Part shown: positions 6,402 through 6,403 of the stretch, one piece after another | Layout of the letters: every line of letters begins with the position of its first letter | How positions within the stretch are numbered: the stretch's first letter is position 1 | Assembly: GCA_021817185.1 (NCBI GenBank) | Contig: JAKAVU010000155.1 | Coordinates: forward strand, 1-6,403 | Length of the DNA: 6,403 nt | Reading direction: 5' to 3' | Source: a bacterium | GTDB lineage: Bacteria; Chloroflexota; Dormibacteria; UBA8260; Bog-877 | Position numbers and translations under genes: made by a program | The notes under the pieces: generated by a model | The model's database searches: none | The model's input: the letters and a program-made list of their open reading frames with translations, nothing else | Told to the model about the DNA's origin: nothing

Positions 6402-6403
6402 GG

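Noticed and set aside
1..6403. tRNA, rRNA, CRISPR array or riboswitch
   Set aside because: Reading both strands I saw no regularly spaced repeats, cloverleaf or rRNA-like segment; the tRNA-like GGTTCG at 2682-2687 lacks a surrounding fold.

Overview
This is a high-GC bacterial window with one gene on the + strand entering from the left edge, two large genes on the - strand, and several scars of rearrangement. The base composition, the EAL-type c-di-GMP protein and the large SMC-like ATPase suggest a soil- or water-type, probably actinobacterial, genome. That placement is an inference; nothing here fixes the taxon.

Layout. Bases 1-686 hold the C-terminal three quarters of an EAL-domain c-di-GMP phosphodiesterase (+ strand, cut by the window edge). 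It is followed by a small unrecognised ORF with a strong ribosome binding site (731-985, +). A 121-base gap between convergent genes (986-1105) carries a perfect 12-bp inverted repeat. Bases 1106-2650 (- strand) encode a protein of about 510 residues. It joins a GHKL (Hsp90/MutL/MORC-type) ATPase domain to a C-terminal HExxH zinc-metallopeptidase-like domain. The gap 2651-2952 holds a decayed fragment of a second EAL gene on the + strand (about 2683-2847), with an in-frame stop in a conserved motif. Bases 2953-6120 (- strand) encode the bulk of a YhaN-type (AAA_27, Rad50/SbcC-like) ATPase: coiled coil plus signature, Walker B and H-loop. Recognisable homology continues upstream of the first possible start to about 6276 and then ends abruptly without reaching the Walker A motif. 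The gene is therefore probably 5'-truncated at a junction, and the last ~125 bases look unrelated to it.

How the parts relate. No clear operon is visible. The GHKL-peptidase gene and its small convergent neighbour lie between two related EAL 3' segments. The gene also looks poorer in G+C than the YhaN-like gene in lines I sampled by hand. This is consistent with an acquired accessory cassette beside chromosomal signalling and repair genes. GHKL ATPases of the MORC/MutL-like kind occur in bacterial conflict systems, so a defence or stress-response role is possible but is inference only. The most noteworthy items are the GHKL-zincin fusion, the EAL-flanked arrangement, and the breakpoint in the YhaN-like gene.
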